From Desulfobacteraceae bacterium (GTDB lineage Bacteria > Desulfobacterota > Desulfobacteria > Desulfobacterales > Desulfosalsimonadaceae): a stretch of DNA of 9,548 bases. This document shows, in pieces, positions 1 through 6,938 of the stretch. Within the stretch, counting starts at the first letter, position 1. Every line of letters begins with the position of its first letter. The position numbers and the translations under genes were made by a program. Location of the stretch: NCBI GenBank assembly GCA_003551985.1, contig PUOB01000390.1:1-9548 (forward strand). The letters run 5' to 3'. Below the pieces are notes generated by a model that saw nothing but the letters and a program-made list of their open reading frames with translations, did not search any database and had not been told where the DNA came from.

Positions 1-2030
1 AGGGAACCAAAATCTTCTCCCTGGCCGGCAAGGTCAACAACACCGGGCTGGTGGAGGTTCCCATCGGGACAACCATCAAGGAAGTGGTCTTTGAAATCGG
101 CGGCGGCATCCCCATGGGGCGTCAGTTCAAGGCCGTCCAGATGGGCGGCCCGGCCGGCGGATGTGTCCCCGCGCGGTTCATGAACCTCCCCATCGACTAC
201 GACACCATCCAGCGCATCGGTGCCATTATGGGCTCCGGCGGCATGGTCGTTTTGGACGAAAACAACTGCATGGTGGAAATCGCCCGGTTTTTCCTCGATT
301 TCACCCAGGGCGAATCGTGCGGCAAATGCGCCCCGTGCCGCCTGGGCACCACCCAGCTTCTGGAAACGCTGACGGCGATTACCGTGGGCCAGGGCCACGT
401 TGATGATATCGACAGCATCAAGTCCATCGGTGCCACCATGACCGATGCGTCCCTGTGCGGACTCGGCCAGGCCAGCCCCAAGCCGGCCCTGTCCACCCTG
501 AAATACTTTGAAAACGAATACCGGGAGCATATCCACGAGCACCGGTGCGCCGGCGCCGTGTGTGATTCCATGGTTATATCCGCGTGCCAGCATGCATGCC
601 CGGCCGGCATCGACGTTCCCAACTACGTGGCCGCCATCGGTCAGGGGGATTACAAGGCCGCCGTGGACATCATCCGGGAAAGAAATCCGTTTACGGCCGT
701 TTGCGGCCGCATATGCATCCACCCCTGTGAATACAAGTGCCGGCGCGGCGAACTGGACGACCCCATCGCCATCCGGGCGCTCAAGCGGTTCGCCTCGGAC
801 TGGTATTACCAGCATTACGGGTCCGAACGGGACCCCTTCCCCGTCACCCGCCCTGAAAAGGTGGCCGTGGTAGGCGCCGGCCCTTCCGGCCTGACCTGCG
901 CCTATTTTCTTGCCCAGATGGGCTACGAAACCACCGTGTTCGAGGCGCAGCCCGTACCCGGCGGCATGCTGGGCATCGCGGTCCCCGAGTTCCGGCTGCC
1001 AAGAGAAGTCATCGAACTCGAAATCGGCTATATTGAAAACGCCGGCGTCAAGATCGAGTACAATGCTCCCATCGATGCCAACCGCACCGTCAACGACCTC
1101 ATTAAGGAGGGCTTTTCCGCCGTGTTCATCGGCGCGGGGGCCCAGGCCAGCAAGCGCATCGGCATACCCGGCGAGGAGGAGGGCCTGGAAGGCCTGTATT
1201 ACGGACTCAATTTCCTGCGGGACATCCGCATGGGGGAAGAGATCCCCATCTCCGGAAAATCGGTTGTCATCGGCGGCGGCAACGTGGCCATGGACGTGGC
1301 GCGAACCGCGCTTCGGACCGGATCCGACGATGTCCAGCTCTTCTGCCTGGAAGCCCGTGACGAAATGCCGGCATGGGAGAAGGAAATCGAGGAGACCATC
1401 GAGGAGGGCGTCATTATTAATCCCGCCTGGTCGCCGACCCGGATCGAGCACGACAACGGCAGGGTCAAGGGGATCAGCTTTACCCGGTGCCTCAACGTGT
1501 TCGACCAGGAAGGCAATTTCAACCCGGAATGCGACTTCTCTGAAACCCAGTTCGTCGAGGCCGACAATATCATCATCTCCATCGGCCAGGCCCCGGACAT
1601 GTCGTTTCTGCCCGAGGACAGCCAGCTCGAAAGGGCCTTGTGGGGATCGTTGGTGGTGGATGAAAACACACTTTCAACCAACGTCCCGGGCATCTTCGCC
1701 GGCGGCGACTTTACAACGGGCCCCACTTTCGTGATCCGTGCCATTGCCGCCGGACGGCGGGCGGCGCTCGCCATAGACAAGTATCTTGCCGGCGACCGGT
1801 CAAAAATACAAATACGCGACGAAAAATCACGATTCGTGCAGGACACGGGCCTTGCGCTGGATGAAGACGAAGAATCGACGGAAGAAAGGCCCCGTATCCA
1901 TATTGAAATGGAGGATGCCGGCGAGCGGGTTTGCGATTTCCGCGAGGTCGAGCGCGGTTTCAATGCCGAAGAGGCCCACTTTGAAGCAAGGCGGTGCCTG
2001 CGGTGCGATCTTGAAAAAGAGAGGAGTTAA
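1..2030 (+). CDS. NuoF-like / GltD-like fusion oxidoreductase, 5' end missing
   Basis: Probable NAD(P)H-dependent flavin/iron-sulfur electron-transfer subunit. The frame is open from the first full codon at base 3, so the GTG at 51 is internal and the gene begins upstream of the window. Residues are counted from the codon at 51. The first ~150 residues are the C-terminal half of NuoF/HymB: an SLBB-like stretch, then the N3 cluster site ESCGKCAPCRLG (C90, C93, C96) with distal C136 in SLCGLGQ. Where HymB proteins carry a ferredoxin tail, this one runs into a GltD-type module: Fe-S cysteines C179, C183, C218, C222, C226 and C230, an FAD Rossmann site VGAGPSG near 274-280, an NAD(P)-binding GGGNVAMD near 408-415, and GIFAGGDFTTGP near 547. 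The C-terminus carries CLRC (C649, C652). The FMN/NADH site of NuoF would lie upstream and is not seen. It sits 2 bases before metV, suggesting it supplies or accepts electrons for MetVF. The domain calls are firm; the partner is inferred. Confidence 0.9.
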   Translation, partial: GTKIFSLAGKVNNTGLVEVPIGTTIKEVVFEIGGGIPMGRQFKAVQMGGPAGGCVPARFMNLPIDYDTIQRIGAIMGSGGMVVLDENNCMVEIARFFLDFTQGESCGKCAPCRLGTTQLLETLTAITVGQGHVDDIDSIKSIGATMTDASLCGLGQASPKPALSTLKYFENEYREHIHEHRCAGAVCDSMVISACQHACPAGIDVPNYVAAIGQGDYKAAVDIIRERNPFTAVCGRICIHPCEYKCRRGELDDPIAIRALKRFASDWYYQHYGSERDPFPVTRPEKVAVVGAGPSGLTCAYFLAQMGYETTVFEAQPVPGGMLGIAVPEFRLPREVIELEIGYIENAGVKIEYNAPIDANRTVNDLIKEGFSAVFIGAGAQASKRIGIPGEEEGLEGLYYGLNFLRDIRMGEEIPISGKSVVIGGGNVAMDVARTALRTGSDDVQLFCLEARDEMPAWEKEIEETIEEGVIINPAWSPTRIEHDNGRVKGISFTRCLNVFDQEGNFNPECDFSETQFVEADNIIISIGQAPDMSFLPEDSQLERALWGSLVVDENTLSTNVPGIFAGGDFTTGPTFVIRAIAAGRRAALAIDKYLAGDRSKIQIRDEKSRFVQDTGLALDEDEESTEERPRIHIEMEDAGERVCDFREVERGFNAEEAHFEARRCLRCDLEKERS

Positions 2031-2032
2031 CC

Positions 2033-2683
2033 ATGATCAGGTCCATTACCCAGCAAAAGTCCGTTGAAGAAATCGAGCGCCTGCTTGACGGTATGGGCAG
2101 AATCTTTATCATCGGCTGCGGGACATGCACGACGCTGACCCGCACCGGCGGCGCTCCCGAAGTTGAGGAAATGAACAGAACCCTCTCGGATAAAGGCAAG
2201 GTGGTTACCGGCACCACGGTGGTCCCCGTGGCTTGCGACAACCTCACGCCCGAGATTTTGAACGACCACGGCAGCCGGATGAACCAAGCCGACGCACTTT
2301 TGGTGATGTCATGCGCATTCGGCGTCCAGACGATCGGCAGCCAGCTTGGCGCCATGGTGATTCCGGCCCAGGACACGATCTTTATCGGAAAGGAAAGCCC
2401 TGGCGGCGGCTTCAATGAAATCTGCACCCAATGCGGAACATGCATTATCGGTGAAACCGGCGGTGTGTGTCCGGTCACCGCCTGCCACAAGGGGCTTGTC
2501 AACGGGCCTTGCGGCGGCACCAACAACGGCAGCTGCGAAATCGACGTAAACAAGGACTGTGTCTGGACCGTCATCTACAACCGGCTGAAAGACCTCGGCC
2601 GCATCGATACCATGCGCAAGTATCAGAAACCCAGGAACCACCTTGGCGAGCCGAGTCCCGGAAAATTCAAGGTGCCAGGATAA
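2033..2683 (+). CDS. metV: MetV, zinc/iron-sulfur subunit of methylene-THF reductase
   Basis: A 216-residue cysteine-rich protein of the MetV family (methylene-tetrahydrofolate reductase C-terminal-domain proteins). In acetogens MetV partners MetF and passes electrons between a redox partner and the MetF flavin. Visible are GCGTC (C29, C32), C68 and C94, then a dense C-terminal cluster: CTQCGTC (C131, C134, C137), C146, C151, C160, C168 and C176. There are twelve cysteines, consistent with zinc and Fe-S binding. No signal peptide or membrane segment is visible, so it is probably cytoplasmic. The ATG at 2033 follows a GAGGAG Shine-Dalgarno (2021-2026) inside the end of the upstream gene, so translation is probably coupled. 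metF follows at 63 bases, reproducing the conserved metV-metF pairing. Family assignment rests on the cysteine pattern and this neighbourhood. Confidence 0.9.
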   Translation: MIRSITQQKSVEEIERLLDGMGRIFIIGCGTCTTLTRTGGAPEVEEMNRTLSDKGKVVTGTTVVPVACDNLTPEILNDHGSRMNQADALLVMSCAFGVQTIGSQLGAMVIPAQDTIFIGKESPGGGFNEICTQCGTCIIGETGGVCPVTACHKGLVNGPCGGTNNGSCEIDVNKDCVWTVIYNRLKDLGRIDTMRKYQKPRNHLGEPSPGKFKVPG

Positions 2684-2746
2684 CACAAAATACCTGAATA
2701 AACAGATTCATTCTAAATCTCTTTTTGACCATGAAAGGATGATCTT

Positions 2747-3634
2747 ATGACGTCCCCATTCAAAAAAGCACTTAATTCCGGGAAGTTTGTCGTAACCTCG
2801 GAAGTGGCGCCGTTAAAAGGCGCCAACACGGAGAAATTCATACACCATGTGGAACTGCTGAAGGACAAGGTCGACGCCATGAACGTGACCGATCACCAGA
2901 GTTCGGTCATGCGATTCCCCTCCCTGGGCGGCGCCCTGCTGGTGAAAGAGCACGGCGGCGAACCCATCCTGCAGATGACCTGCAGAGACAGAAACCGCCT
3001 GGCCCTTCAGGCCGACCTGCTTTTTGCCCACAGCCGGGGAATCAACAACGTCTTGTGCCTGACCGGGGATTCCGTCATGCTCGGCGACCACAAGGAAGCC
3101 AAAGGCGTTTTTGACCTGGACTCCAGCCAGCTTCTTAAAACGATCCGCAGGATGGAGCGCGGCCGGGATCTCGCGGGAAACGACCTGGACGGCAATATAG
3201 CGATGTGCGCGGGCGCCATCGTTACGCCGGAGGCCAATCCCATCGAGCCGCAGCTCATCAAGTTCGAAAAGAAAATCGAGGCCGGGGCCGAGTTTATCCA
3301 GACCCAGGCGGTCTACGACATGGACAATTTCAAATCCTTCATGGATTATGCGCGCCAGTTCGACGTCCGGATTTTAGCGGGCATCATCCTGCTGACCTCT
3401 GCCGGCATGGCCCGGTTCATGAACAAAAACGTTGCCGGCGTGATGGTTCCCCAGTCCTTGATCGACGAAATGGCGGGCGCCCCCAAAGGCGGCGCACTTA
3501 AAAAAGGCATCGAGATCACGGCCCGCATGATCCGGCAGATCCGGGATGAGCAGATTTGCGACGGCGTCCATATCATGGCCATCGGCAAGGAGGAGGTCGT
3601 GCCGGATATCATGGGCGAAGCCGGACTTTTGTAA
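2747..3634 (+). CDS. metF: Methylenetetrahydrofolate reductase MetF
   Basis: Flavin-dependent TIM-barrel enzyme interconverting 5,10-methylene-THF and 5-methyl-THF, a step of the Wood-Ljungdahl methyl branch and of methionine supply. It has 295 residues, near the usual bacterial length. The N-terminal TSEVAP places E19 at the position of the family's catalytic glutamate. NVTDHQ (46-51) and the LTGD element (D108) match the family's flavin/folate-binding strands. AEFIQTQAVYD (181-191) carries the conserved substrate-side glutamine. In the segment AGIILLTS (211-218) the usual proline (GIIPL) is leucine, L215. The ATG at 2747 has AAAGGA seven bases upstream. The gap from metV holds no convincing terminator, so co-transcription with metV is likely. 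With MetV and a dedicated redox subunit alongside, a role in carbon fixation or acetate/methyl oxidation is more likely than methionine synthesis alone; the direction cannot be told from sequence. Confidence 0.93.
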   Translation: MTSPFKKALNSGKFVVTSEVAPLKGANTEKFIHHVELLKDKVDAMNVTDHQSSVMRFPSLGGALLVKEHGGEPILQMTCRDRNRLALQADLLFAHSRGINNVLCLTGDSVMLGDHKEAKGVFDLDSSQLLKTIRRMERGRDLAGNDLDGNIAMCAGAIVTPEANPIEPQLIKFEKKIEAGAEFIQTQAVYDMDNFKSFMDYARQFDVRILAGIILLTSAGMARFMNKNVAGVMVPQSLIDEMAGAPKGGALKKGIEITARMIRQIRDEQICDGVHIMAIGKEEVVPDIMGEAGLL

Positions 3635-3643
3635 GCGCTCACC

Positions 3644-4255
3644 TCAAACCCTGCCGGAGGCGGCGAATGCGTATAGGACAAGCCATGTTTTGACGTCGAA
3701 CTTGATGTCCCCCCTGCCGCATAAATCCCGGGCCTCTTCGGCGGAAACGAAAAGGGTCTCGATTTCCTCGGCACTGCCGGTTAACCGATCGGAGGGCGTT
3801 CCGGAGCAGTCCGCATAGACCATGGCGACCGATTCATCGGTCATGCCCGAAGATGAATAAATGGGCGGGCTGATTCTCCGAACCCGGGTTAAATGAAGGC
3901 CGGTTTCTTCAAAAAGCTCCCTTTTTGCCGTTTCTTCAATACTTTCCCCGTCATCCACCAACCCTGCGGGGAACCCGTAAAGCCAGTCCGCCAAGGGGAT
4001 TCGAAACTCCCTGATCACCGCAAGACGGCCGAGCGTTTCATGGAAAGGCACGATGACAACCGCATCCGGCTCATCGAAACACCCGGTTTCAGCTTTTGGC
4101 GGATCGCTGCGCGAGGCATAGGACCATGTCTTTTCCCGTCCGTTTTTATCCAGATATTTCATTTTGTAAAGATTAACGAACGTTTCCCCCGTTATTCGAC
4201 CGACATCCAGAATCTTTATCTTGACATCAATTTCTGTCCCATTATCATTCATCAT
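3644..4255 (-). CDS. Nudix hydrolase, ADP-ribose pyrophosphatase type
   Basis: A 203-residue Nudix protein. The Nudix box is canonical at residues 98-120 (G98, E104, R112, E113, E116, E117, G119), matching GX5EX7REUXEEXGU, where the glutamates bind the catalytic Mg2+/Mn2+. The preceding LADWLYGFPAG resembles the E-[LIV]-P-A-G region of ADP-ribose and nucleoside-diphosphate-sugar pyrophosphatases. That subgroup hydrolyses ADP-ribose to AMP and ribose-5-phosphate; the substrate here is inferred. No signal peptide is visible, so it is probably cytoplasmic. Of the two adjacent ATGs, the one at 4255 is chosen because GCAGGAGA lies just upstream; the second, at 4252, would cost one residue. It is convergent with metF (9-base gap) and divergent from the barrel-protein gene, so it is probably transcribed alone. 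Confidence 0.88.
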   Translation of the reverse strand: MMNDNGTEIDVKIKILDVGRITGETFVNLYKMKYLDKNGREKTWSYASRSDPPKAETGCFDEPDAVVIVPFHETLGRLAVIREFRIPLADWLYGFPAGLVDDGESIEETAKRELFEETGLHLTRVRRISPPIYSSSGMTDESVAMVYADCSGTPSDRLTGSAEEIETLFVSAEEARDLCGRGDIKFDVKTWLVLYAFAASGRV

Positions 4256-4320
4256 AAAATCTCCTGCGGTTTATGCGAACCCATGTCCAACCAGAGATGA
4301 AAAAAGTCCCCTGATCGTGG

Positions 4321-4346
4321 CTTTGTAATCACGCCATGACGTGATT
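4321..4346. repeat. Palindromic intergenic repeat, upstream copy (core)
   Basis: Perfect 7-base inverted arms AATCACG (4327-4333) and CGTGATT (4340-4346) around a 6-base centre. The block 4321-4344 matches the reverse complement of 5385-5409 at 21 positions, with three mismatches and a one-base gap, so it is a relative of the larger element beyond the barrel gene. Weaker outer resemblance extends on both sides (an AAAAAAGTC stretch near 4300; TTACGAGACGGGCATC ending at 4385), suggesting a decayed copy of about 90 bases. The 231-base gap 4256-4486 otherwise holds the divergent 5' regions of the Nudix and barrel genes; no clear promoter was found in it. Confidence 0.6.
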
Positions 4347-4477
4347 CCTTTGCCGTCCAAAAACGGGTATTACGAGACGGGCATCTTTGTAAATACACCA
4401 ATACAAAAATATTCATTCGTTTGCATCCAGAAATGAGAAAATTTATTCCAGGACCAAAAATATTGCAAATTGTAACC

Positions 4478-4482
4478 GGAGG
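4478..4482 (+). promoter_or_regulatory. Ribosome-binding site deciding the barrel-protein start
   Basis: GGAGG five bases before the ATG at 4487, exactly where a signal peptide begins. It decides against the in-frame ATGs at 4421 and 4433, which would put a charged, proline-containing 22-residue extension before the signal peptide. Confidence 0.85.
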
Positions 4483-4486
4483 AAAA

Positions 4487-5308
4487 ATGAAACGCACGAT
4501 CATCCTGGCCATTCTTTGCCTTTTGATGGTTCCCTGCACGGCTTACGCCCAGGGGGAGACAAGGGACAACGTCCGCCTGTTCCAAAGTTTTTTCGAAGAC
4601 GCCCATGTTACGCCGGATCTCTACATGGATCTTGAGTTCAATTACAGCTATTACGACTTTCAGGGCGTCGATTCAGGGCTCTATCAGACGGCACTTCGTG
4701 TCGGGCTGCCGATTAACCCGCAAACGGAGCTTCACACAAGGCTCGGGATGGTCCATGCGGACTTTGACAATGGGTCGGAAACAAGCCTGTCGGACCTTTA
4801 CATCGGCGGACGGCATATGATTATCGACGAGGTAACCCAAATGTCTGCCGGCGCTTTTGCGACATTCCCCACCGGCAAGGCGGAAACCGGGGAAGACAAT
4901 TTTGATGTCGGACTGTACACCGCCCTCCGGCATCCGGTTGACTACGGGATTGTCCTGACCGGGACGGCCGGCCTGATATATACCGAAAAATTTTTCCCCA
5001 GCCGCTTCGGCGTCATCGGGAGGGGGCCGGGTAATGGCGAAGATACTGCCATAGACGCACCGGGCAATTTCGATGGCGACCATAAGGCCGTTTTGCGCCT
5101 TGGCAGCGGTGCCATATACAAACACAGCGATGCGGTCCATTTTATCGGTGAGGCGGTATACAAAAGCCGCTTCGATTACCTTATGCTCACGGGCGGGATG
5201 GATTATGCGATAGACCGTAAAAGCAGTTTGCGCGCTGCAATTGGCGTCGGCGTGGACGACGGCGCCCCGGATGTTATGGTGTCGCTCGGCTGCTTTATCA
5301 GGTTCTAA
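4487..5308 (+). CDS. Predicted outer-membrane beta-barrel protein, unrecognised family
   Basis: A 273-residue protein with a clear Sec signal peptide: MKRT, a hydrophobic core (residues 5-15), and an AYA-Q signal-peptidase I site after A21. The mature part alternates polar and aromatic/hydrophobic residues as amphipathic beta strands do (for example around NYSYYDF, SLSDLYIGGRHM, VGLYTALRHPVDYGI, HFIGEAVYKSRFDYL) with Gly/Asp-rich turns. It ends in SLGCFIRF, whose terminal phenylalanine and alternating hydrophobics fit the C-terminal beta signal recognised by the BAM complex. The cargo or ligand is unknown. The cysteine at 17 is not in a lipobox, so a lipoprotein is unlikely. It appears monocistronic and its two flanks carry related palindromic repeats. 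Outer-membrane localisation is a good inference; the specific function is not known. Confidence 0.8.
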   Translation: MKRTIILAILCLLMVPCTAYAQGETRDNVRLFQSFFEDAHVTPDLYMDLEFNYSYYDFQGVDSGLYQTALRVGLPINPQTELHTRLGMVHADFDNGSETSLSDLYIGGRHMIIDEVTQMSAGAFATFPTGKAETGEDNFDVGLYTALRHPVDYGIVLTGTAGLIYTEKFFPSRFGVIGRGPGNGEDTAIDAPGNFDGDHKAVLRLGSGAIYKHSDAVHFIGEAVYKSRFDYLMLTGGMDYAIDRKSSLRAAIGVGVDDGAPDVMVSLGCFIRF

Positions 5309-5314
5309 AAAATC

Positions 5315-5441
5315 TTGACGACTTCGTAAAAGTCCAATATCTGCTTACGCGGTTTTTGAAGAATCTCGATCTTGAGCTTTCTTGTCACGCCCCTGGCGTG
5401 ATTGCAAAGTCGTCTGATCGCAACTTTTACGAGAGCATCAA
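5315..5441. repeat. MITE-like palindromic element with terminal inverted repeats
   Basis: The ends TTGACGACTTCGTAAAAGT (5315-5333) and ACTTTTACGAGAGCATCAA (5423-5441) are inverted repeats matching at 15 of 19 positions. The interior holds a perfect palindrome TCACGCC-cct-GGCGTGA (5385-5401). No protein of its own is encoded; a 99-residue frame passes through it but looks spurious. A shorter relative lies inverted at 4321-4346. It starts 7 bases after the barrel-protein stop, so its hairpins will be in the 3' end of that transcript. A non-autonomous mobile repeat or an extragenic palindrome are both possible; no target-site duplication is evident. Confidence 0.6.
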
Positions 5442-5481
5442 CGATTTCGCCCGGCACTTGCCGGTTAAAGGAGGGGCGCTT

Positions 5482-5518
5482 GCGCCGGACGCGGCTTTGC
5501 GGCTGCCCCGGCGCTTTT
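5482..5518 (+). terminator. Possible rho-independent terminator
   Basis: GCGCCGG (5482-5488) pairs perfectly with CCGGCGC (5508-5514), followed by TTTT (5515-5518). The 19-base loop and short T run make it a weak candidate. A competing pairing exists between GGGGC (5473-5477) and GCCCC (5505-5509). It would end transcription from the barrel gene before the aldolase promoter. Confidence 0.4.
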
Positions 5519-5520
5519 CC

Positions 5521-5550
5521 TTGACAGGCCCGGCATTTGGAACCTATTAT
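5521..5550 (+). promoter_or_regulatory. fba: Candidate sigma70 promoter for the aldolase operon
   Basis: A consensus -35 TTGACA (5521-5526) is followed after 18 bases by TATTAT (5545-5550), five of six bases of the -10 consensus. A perfect TATAAT lies at 5553-5558, but 26 bases from the -35, too far to pair with it. Initiation near 5557 would give a leader of about 95 bases before the ATG at 5652. Confidence 0.5.
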
Positions 5551-5651
5551 ATTATAATCGCGGATGAACGAAAATCAGGGTTTTGGGGCCGAGCGCGAAA
5601 TGAAATTACTTTTTACAAAACAATCGATCACGCATTGGAAAGGGGTTGCGT

Positions 5652-6938
5652 ATGACGCTGAATCCATCAGACTATTCAAATGGTTATGAGGAAGCTCTTA
5701 AAGTGGGCCGGCCGCCCAATATCACGCAGCTTTTCCCCAACTCCAGGGCGCTGCTGGTAAGCGGAAAATTCATTGACAAGGCCATGCTGACAAAGAAGCA
5801 TGCCATTGCCATGGCGGCTAACGGTCGAAATTACTTTGTTATCAGGGGTGCGCTGATGGCCGCCCAACGGGCTAACGCGGCCATTATTATCGAAATTGCA
5901 AAATCCGAGTCCACTTACTGCGCGATTAACTACTGGAATATCGCGAGATATGTGGATACGCTGTGCAATGAGCTGAATATAACCGTTCCCGTAGCGGTTC
6001 ACGCCGATCACTACGTAATCAAAACACCCGAAGACATTGACACCGCCAGAACCAAAATCCCCTCCATATTCGATGCCGGCATCACCTCGACGTCCATCGA
6101 TGCATCCCACCTGCCGGACGCCGAAAACCTGCTGGCCAGCATCGAACTTTACAAATACGTCCCTGAATGGGCCGGCTATGAAACCGAAGTCGGGGAGATA
6201 AAGGGAAACACCGGCCTTTCCACGCCGGAGGAAGCGCTTTTTCTGGTCCAGGGCTTAAACGCGCACGGTATTTTTCCCGACTGGATCGCGCTGAACAATG
6301 GCACCACCCACGGCATTGAATCCGGCTCCGAAGGCATACAGATTGAGTTAACCGCCCGCATTCACGACGCCATTGCCCCTTATAACGTATCCGGCGCCCA
6401 GCACGGAACCTCGGGCAACTCCTCTGAAAAGCTGACCCAGATACGACAAAAAACCCGCACCACCAAGGCGAACGTGGCCACCGCGCTCCAGATGCTCGCC
6501 TGGGGGCTCAAGGTCAACGATTATGGAAACGCCATGCTGGATGAAAATGGCGAGTTCATCAAAGAAAAGGACGCTGGGTTGACCGATGCCGAATGGGCGC
6601 AGCTCGACGCTTACGCACAGGAAAAAGGGCTCAAGAAAGGGGACTACAAAAAGCTGAACCTTCCCTTTGAAAACCGTCTCATGGCCCAGGATCGGACAAT
6701 CCGGGACAGAATGTGCAAGCGGGTGGAGGACTTCACCTACGAGATGCTCGTAAACGTGTTCAACTGCAAAGACACCGCGCCGATAGCCTTGGAGGCCATC
6801 CTCAGTGCCGGGTCATACGACCCCGGTCCCAGGTCCCGTCGCATTGAAAATCCGGAGGATTGGACCCCCGAAAAAATTCGCGAAAAAGGCGGCGCCATCG
6901 AGCGGGACAGGGGCGAGGAAGGCGACTTCGAAGACTGA
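5652..6938 (+). CDS. fba: Class II (zinc-dependent) fructose-bisphosphate aldolase-like protein
   Basis: A 428-residue TIM-barrel aldolase of the class II type, expected to cleave or form fructose-1,6-bisphosphate from dihydroxyacetone phosphate and glyceraldehyde-3-phosphate in the cytoplasm. Visible: VHADH (H117, D119, H120), in place of the HxDH element that supplies the catalytic Asp and first zinc His; ETEVGEIKG with E179; GTTHG with H220; GAQHGTSG with H251, the equivalent of the zinc-His plus GGSG phosphate loop; and KANVAT with N274 near the substrate-binding Asn. Many members have about 300-360 residues, so this long form has an extended charged C-terminus. The substituted loops (GTSG for GGSG) mark a divergent subfamily, so the sugar-phosphate substrate is less certain than the fold. 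The ATG at 5652 follows AAAGGGG (5639-5645) by six bases; a TTG two codons upstream lies inside that spacer and is rejected. Confidence 0.82.
   Translation: MTLNPSDYSNGYEEALKVGRPPNITQLFPNSRALLVSGKFIDKAMLTKKHAIAMAANGRNYFVIRGALMAAQRANAAIIIEIAKSESTYCAINYWNIARYVDTLCNELNITVPVAVHADHYVIKTPEDIDTARTKIPSIFDAGITSTSIDASHLPDAENLLASIELYKYVPEWAGYETEVGEIKGNTGLSTPEEALFLVQGLNAHGIFPDWIALNNGTTHGIESGSEGIQIELTARIHDAIAPYNVSGAQHGTSGNSSEKLTQIRQKTRTTKANVATALQMLAWGLKVNDYGNAMLDENGEFIKEKDAGLTDAEWAQLDAYAQEKGLKKGDYKKLNLPFENRLMAQDRTIRDRMCKRVEDFTYEMLVNVFNCKDTAPIALEAILSAGSYDPGPRSRRIENPEDWTPEKIREKGGAIERDRGEEGDFED

Noticed and set aside
197..622. Long minus-strand open frames inside the NuoF-GltD gene (also 1199-1963)
   Set aside because: High-GC shadows of a strongly supported plus-strand gene with no recognisable protein features.
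2704..2726. AGATT/AATCT stem followed by CTTTTT between metV and metF, as a terminator
   Set aside because: A five-base AT-rich stem is too weak; metV and metF are expected to be co-transcribed.
3893..4300. 135-codon plus-strand frame opposite the first Nudix gene
   Set aside because: Antisense to a gene with an intact Nudix box and a good ribosome site; no family features.
4421..4486. Upstream in-frame ATGs extending the barrel protein by 22 residues
   Set aside because: They would bury the signal peptide, while GGAGG sits right before the ATG at 4487.
4535..4540. Cysteine 17 of the barrel protein as a lipoprotein attachment site
   Set aside because: The preceding residues (MVP) do not form a lipobox and a good AYA signal-peptidase I site follows.
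5356..5655. 99-codon plus-strand open frame between the barrel gene and the aldolase gene
   Set aside because: It runs through the palindromic repeat, the GC hairpin and the promoter, has no ribosome site, resembles no protein I know and overlaps the aldolase start.
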